From: JAKJGA01 sp029554345
Lineage (GTDB): Bacteria > Spirochaetota > UBA4802 > JAFGJZ01
Reading direction: 5' to 3'
Length of the DNA stretch: 64,000 nucleotides
NCBI GenBank assembly: GCA_035395685.1
Contig: DAOPBR010000002.1
Location: 1-64,000, forward strand
The position numbers and the translations under genes were made by a program. The notes beneath the pieces were generated by a model, which was not told the DNA's origin, ran no database searches, and saw only the letters and a list, made by a program, of their open reading frames with translations. Below, in pieces: positions 62,576 to 64,000 of this stretch (positions within the stretch are counted from its first letter, which is position 1; each line of letters opens with the position of its first letter).

Positions 62576-62605
62576 TTGACAAAAAATACGCTTTTGACCG
62601 ATAAA
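62576..62605 (+). promoter_or_regulatory. Candidate promoter of the GlgD-like gene
   Basis: A perfect TTGACA (62576-62581), an 18-bp spacer and GATAAA (62600-62605, four of six matches) lie 21 bp before the ATG at 62627. Confidence 0.45.
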
Positions 62606-62626
62606 TACAATAAGGAGAAAGAAGGA

Positions 62627-63802
62627 ATGAACAGCTTAACAGTATTTATCTACCCTTCTGCAAGAGACAACTCACTTCTATCTCTGACGGATTTCCGATC
62701 AAAATTCATGATGCCGATCGGCGGCAAGTTCCGTATTGCGGATTTTGCGCTCAGAAATGCCCTTACTGCGGATCCGTATCAGATAGTAATGTATAGTGAT
62801 GTGTTCGATGATCTGCATCCTTATCTTGATACTCATCCGATAAACCAGAAAACAAAATGTAAAATCATACCCATTGTCGATGATTCTCTGGATGTCAAAG
62901 AACTCGCAAAAACCGTAAAGAAACATGAAACCAGCCATTATCTTATTTATTGCGGAGACAATCCGGCGCTTATAGATTTCGGAGCGATGTACGACTACTA
63001 CATAAAAAAGAAAAAAAACAAGACTGTCCTTTTCCAGCTGAAAAATTCAGAAAAAGCGTCGATGGCAAACACCGCACTCATGACAACAAAGAAGAACTTT
63101 ATTTCCGTTCTGAGTGAAGCGATTAAACAGAAAAGGAACTCCCCTCACCTGCTTGAAATGATCAATAATATGCTCATAAACAAGGGCGTCGAGAAGTCAA
63201 CGCATCATGCCGAAATCTGGCCGGTCAGAAATATACCCGACTTCTATTCACTCAATTATAATCTGCTTTCAGGTGATTTATTCAAAACAATTTATACCGA
63301 TCCGATTTTGACTGGCGGAATCAAGACAGATCAGCCGGCAAAAATAGGACCTAACGCAAATATTTCATCATCTTTTATTTCTGAAGGATGTATCATAGAC
63401 GGAAAAGTTACAGGATCCATTATTTTCCCGGGTGTCATTATAACAGAAAAAGCCGAGGTCAAAGACTCAATTATTCTGCCGTACGTCACCATAGCAAGAA
63501 ATGCCAGAATTGAAAATGCAATAATAGACGAATTTACCGATTATGCGAATTCGCCTTTCATTTTCAATATCGGCGAATACGCGCGCATCGGATCCGATGC
63601 TGACGGACTCCGCAACAGCGATTATCCTAAATCTCTTTTCTCAAGCATAAGTTTAATCGGAAAAAACTGTCTCATTCCGACCAATTCAAACATCGGTTCA
63701 GCATGTTTTGTTGCTTCCGCAACCGGTTTTTCTTTTTTTGAAAAGACTAAAACACTTGAAGACGGACTTTCAATTGTACCTTATCCCGAAATCTATTCAT
63801 AG
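62627..63802 (+). CDS. GlgC/GlgD-like glucose-1-phosphate adenylyltransferase homologue
   Basis: From ATG 62627 the protein is about 391 aa, with AAGGAGAAAGAAGGA upstream. It shows the ADP-glucose pyrophosphorylase outline: SKFMMPIGGKFRIADFALRN near residue 28, HYLIYCGDNPALIDF near 105-120, and C-terminal left-handed beta-helix repeats (SSFISEGCIIDGKVTGSIIF, VKDSIILPYVTI). The catalytic GGxGxRL loop at the N terminus is replaced by YPSARDNSLLSL. It is thus closer to the non-catalytic GlgD type, which pairs with a GlgC that is not in this window. It is followed by a secreted protein gene. Confidence 0.83.
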   Translation: MNSLTVFIYPSARDNSLLSLTDFRSKFMMPIGGKFRIADFALRNALTADPYQIVMYSDVFDDLHPYLDTHPINQKTKCKIIPIVDDSLDVKELAKTVKKHETSHYLIYCGDNPALIDFGAMYDYYIKKKKNKTVLFQLKNSEKASMANTALMTTKKNFISVLSEAIKQKRNSPHLLEMINNMLINKGVEKSTHHAEIWPVRNIPDFYSLNYNLLSGDLFKTIYTDPILTGGIKTDQPAKIGPNANISSSFISEGCIIDGKVTGSIIFPGVIITEKAEVKDSIILPYVTIARNARIENAIIDEFTDYANSPFIFNIGEYARIGSDADGLRNSDYPKSLFSSISLIGKNCLIPTNSNIGSACFVASATGFSFFEKTKTLEDGLSIVPYPEIYS

Positions 63803-63812
63803 GGGCGGATAA

Positions 63813-64000
63813 ATGAAATATCTTATAACGCTTTTTCTGTTCATTGCTTTTGCGGCCGATACAGAAGCCAAAGACTTGGCAGCAATAGAATACAAGATTG
63901 ATAATCCCGATTCATCTTTTACAAGAGAAACAGGCAGGGATTATGCCAAGCTCATCGCAATTTCAGCTAACGTAACCAAAGGTTTGAATATCTACAACCC
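63813..64000 (+). CDS. Secreted hypothetical protein, cut by the window end
   Basis: Only 62 codons are visible. AGGGGCGG precedes ATG 63813. A signal peptide (MKYLITLFLFIAFAADTEA) is followed by IEYKIDNPDSSFTRETGRD and KLIAISANVTKGLNI. It is too short to assign a family. It is probably co-transcribed with the GlgD-like gene, since the gap is only 10 bp. Confidence 0.65.
   Translation, partial: MKYLITLFLFIAFAADTEAKDLAAIEYKIDNPDSSFTRETGRDYAKLIAISANVTKGLNIYN

Noticed and set aside
1..64000. tRNA, rRNA, CRISPR, prophage or insertion sequences
   Set aside because: The intergenic gaps were read for cloverleaf-like folds, repeated spacers and transposase or integrase reading frames, and none was found. 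Weak or diverged elements could be missed by eye.

Overview
This AT-rich 64 kb bacterial chromosome segment is densely coding. I see no rRNA, tRNA, insertion sequence, prophage or CRISPR array. The organism is a diderm: it encodes a complete set of type II secretion (T2SS) structural genes, several signal-peptide beta-barrel proteins ending in Phe, and lipoproteins with loose lipoboxes. The hrcA-grpE-dnaK-dnaJ order with a CIRCE operator, the lipoprotein-rich and STAS/PP2C/MCP-rich content, a FadL-like protein with an NPALL motif, gspN at the end of the T2SS operon and a small protein resembling Leptospira DUF1564 all suggest a spirochaete or a near relative. That placement is inference and was not tested by any search.

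Layout. 0-9.7 kb: a small secreted protein and a 1328-aa Ig-domain lipoprotein on the minus strand, divergent from an 818-aa secreted FN3/FlgD-Ig protein, then a CsgG-like/beta-barrel protein and an aspartate aminotransferase. 9.7-15.1 kb: a minus-strand signalling cluster with a HAMP membrane protein, a TauE/SafE permease, a seven-TM MCP-like protein, a soluble protein with two degenerate MCP-like hairpins, and a STAS protein; no CheA or CheW is present. 15.2-21.7 kb: an unknown membrane protein, a TPR protein, a stand-alone AICAR transformylase, a 56-aa two-cluster ferredoxin, a YkgJ-type protein, and a LysE/FadL-like/small-barrel operon followed by a class I glutamine amidotransferase. 22-29.4 kb: ispD, UDP-glucose dehydrogenase, M29 aminopeptidase, a YdcF/SanA-like protein, rsmD, DUF1858, a HEAT protein, a membrane glycosyltransferase and a lipoprotein. 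29.5-34.4 kb: the heat-shock operon. 34.5-44.2 kb: tatA with a degenerate RmlD-like protein, STAS facing a HAMP-PP2C phosphatase, a large TPR protein with a lipoprotein, inositol-phosphate synthase, patatin and TatD.

44.5-56.4 kb is an uninterrupted gspC-D-E-F-G-H-I-J-K-L-M-N operon ending in a YlbF-family gene. A separate sigma70-like promoter then drives a PilZ protein and an unknown partner. The last part carries tex, a VanY-type peptidase, a RACo-like ferredoxin/ASKHA protein, a GlgD-like nucleotidyltransferase homologue and the start of a secreted protein cut by the window edge.

Housekeeping functions are mixed with envelope functions (secretion, outer-membrane proteins, lipoproteins) and signalling by partner switching (STAS plus PP2C), MCP-like proteins and PilZ. 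Genes are tightly packed, with many ATGA/TGATG overlaps, several overlapping convergent 3' ends, and several TTG/GTG starts. Strong intrinsic terminators separate most transcription units. No single locus is a clear new defence or biosynthetic system. The least explained loci are the CheA-less MCP/STAS cluster, the PilZ/partner pair, the CsgG-like/barrel protein and the degenerate SDR next to tatA.
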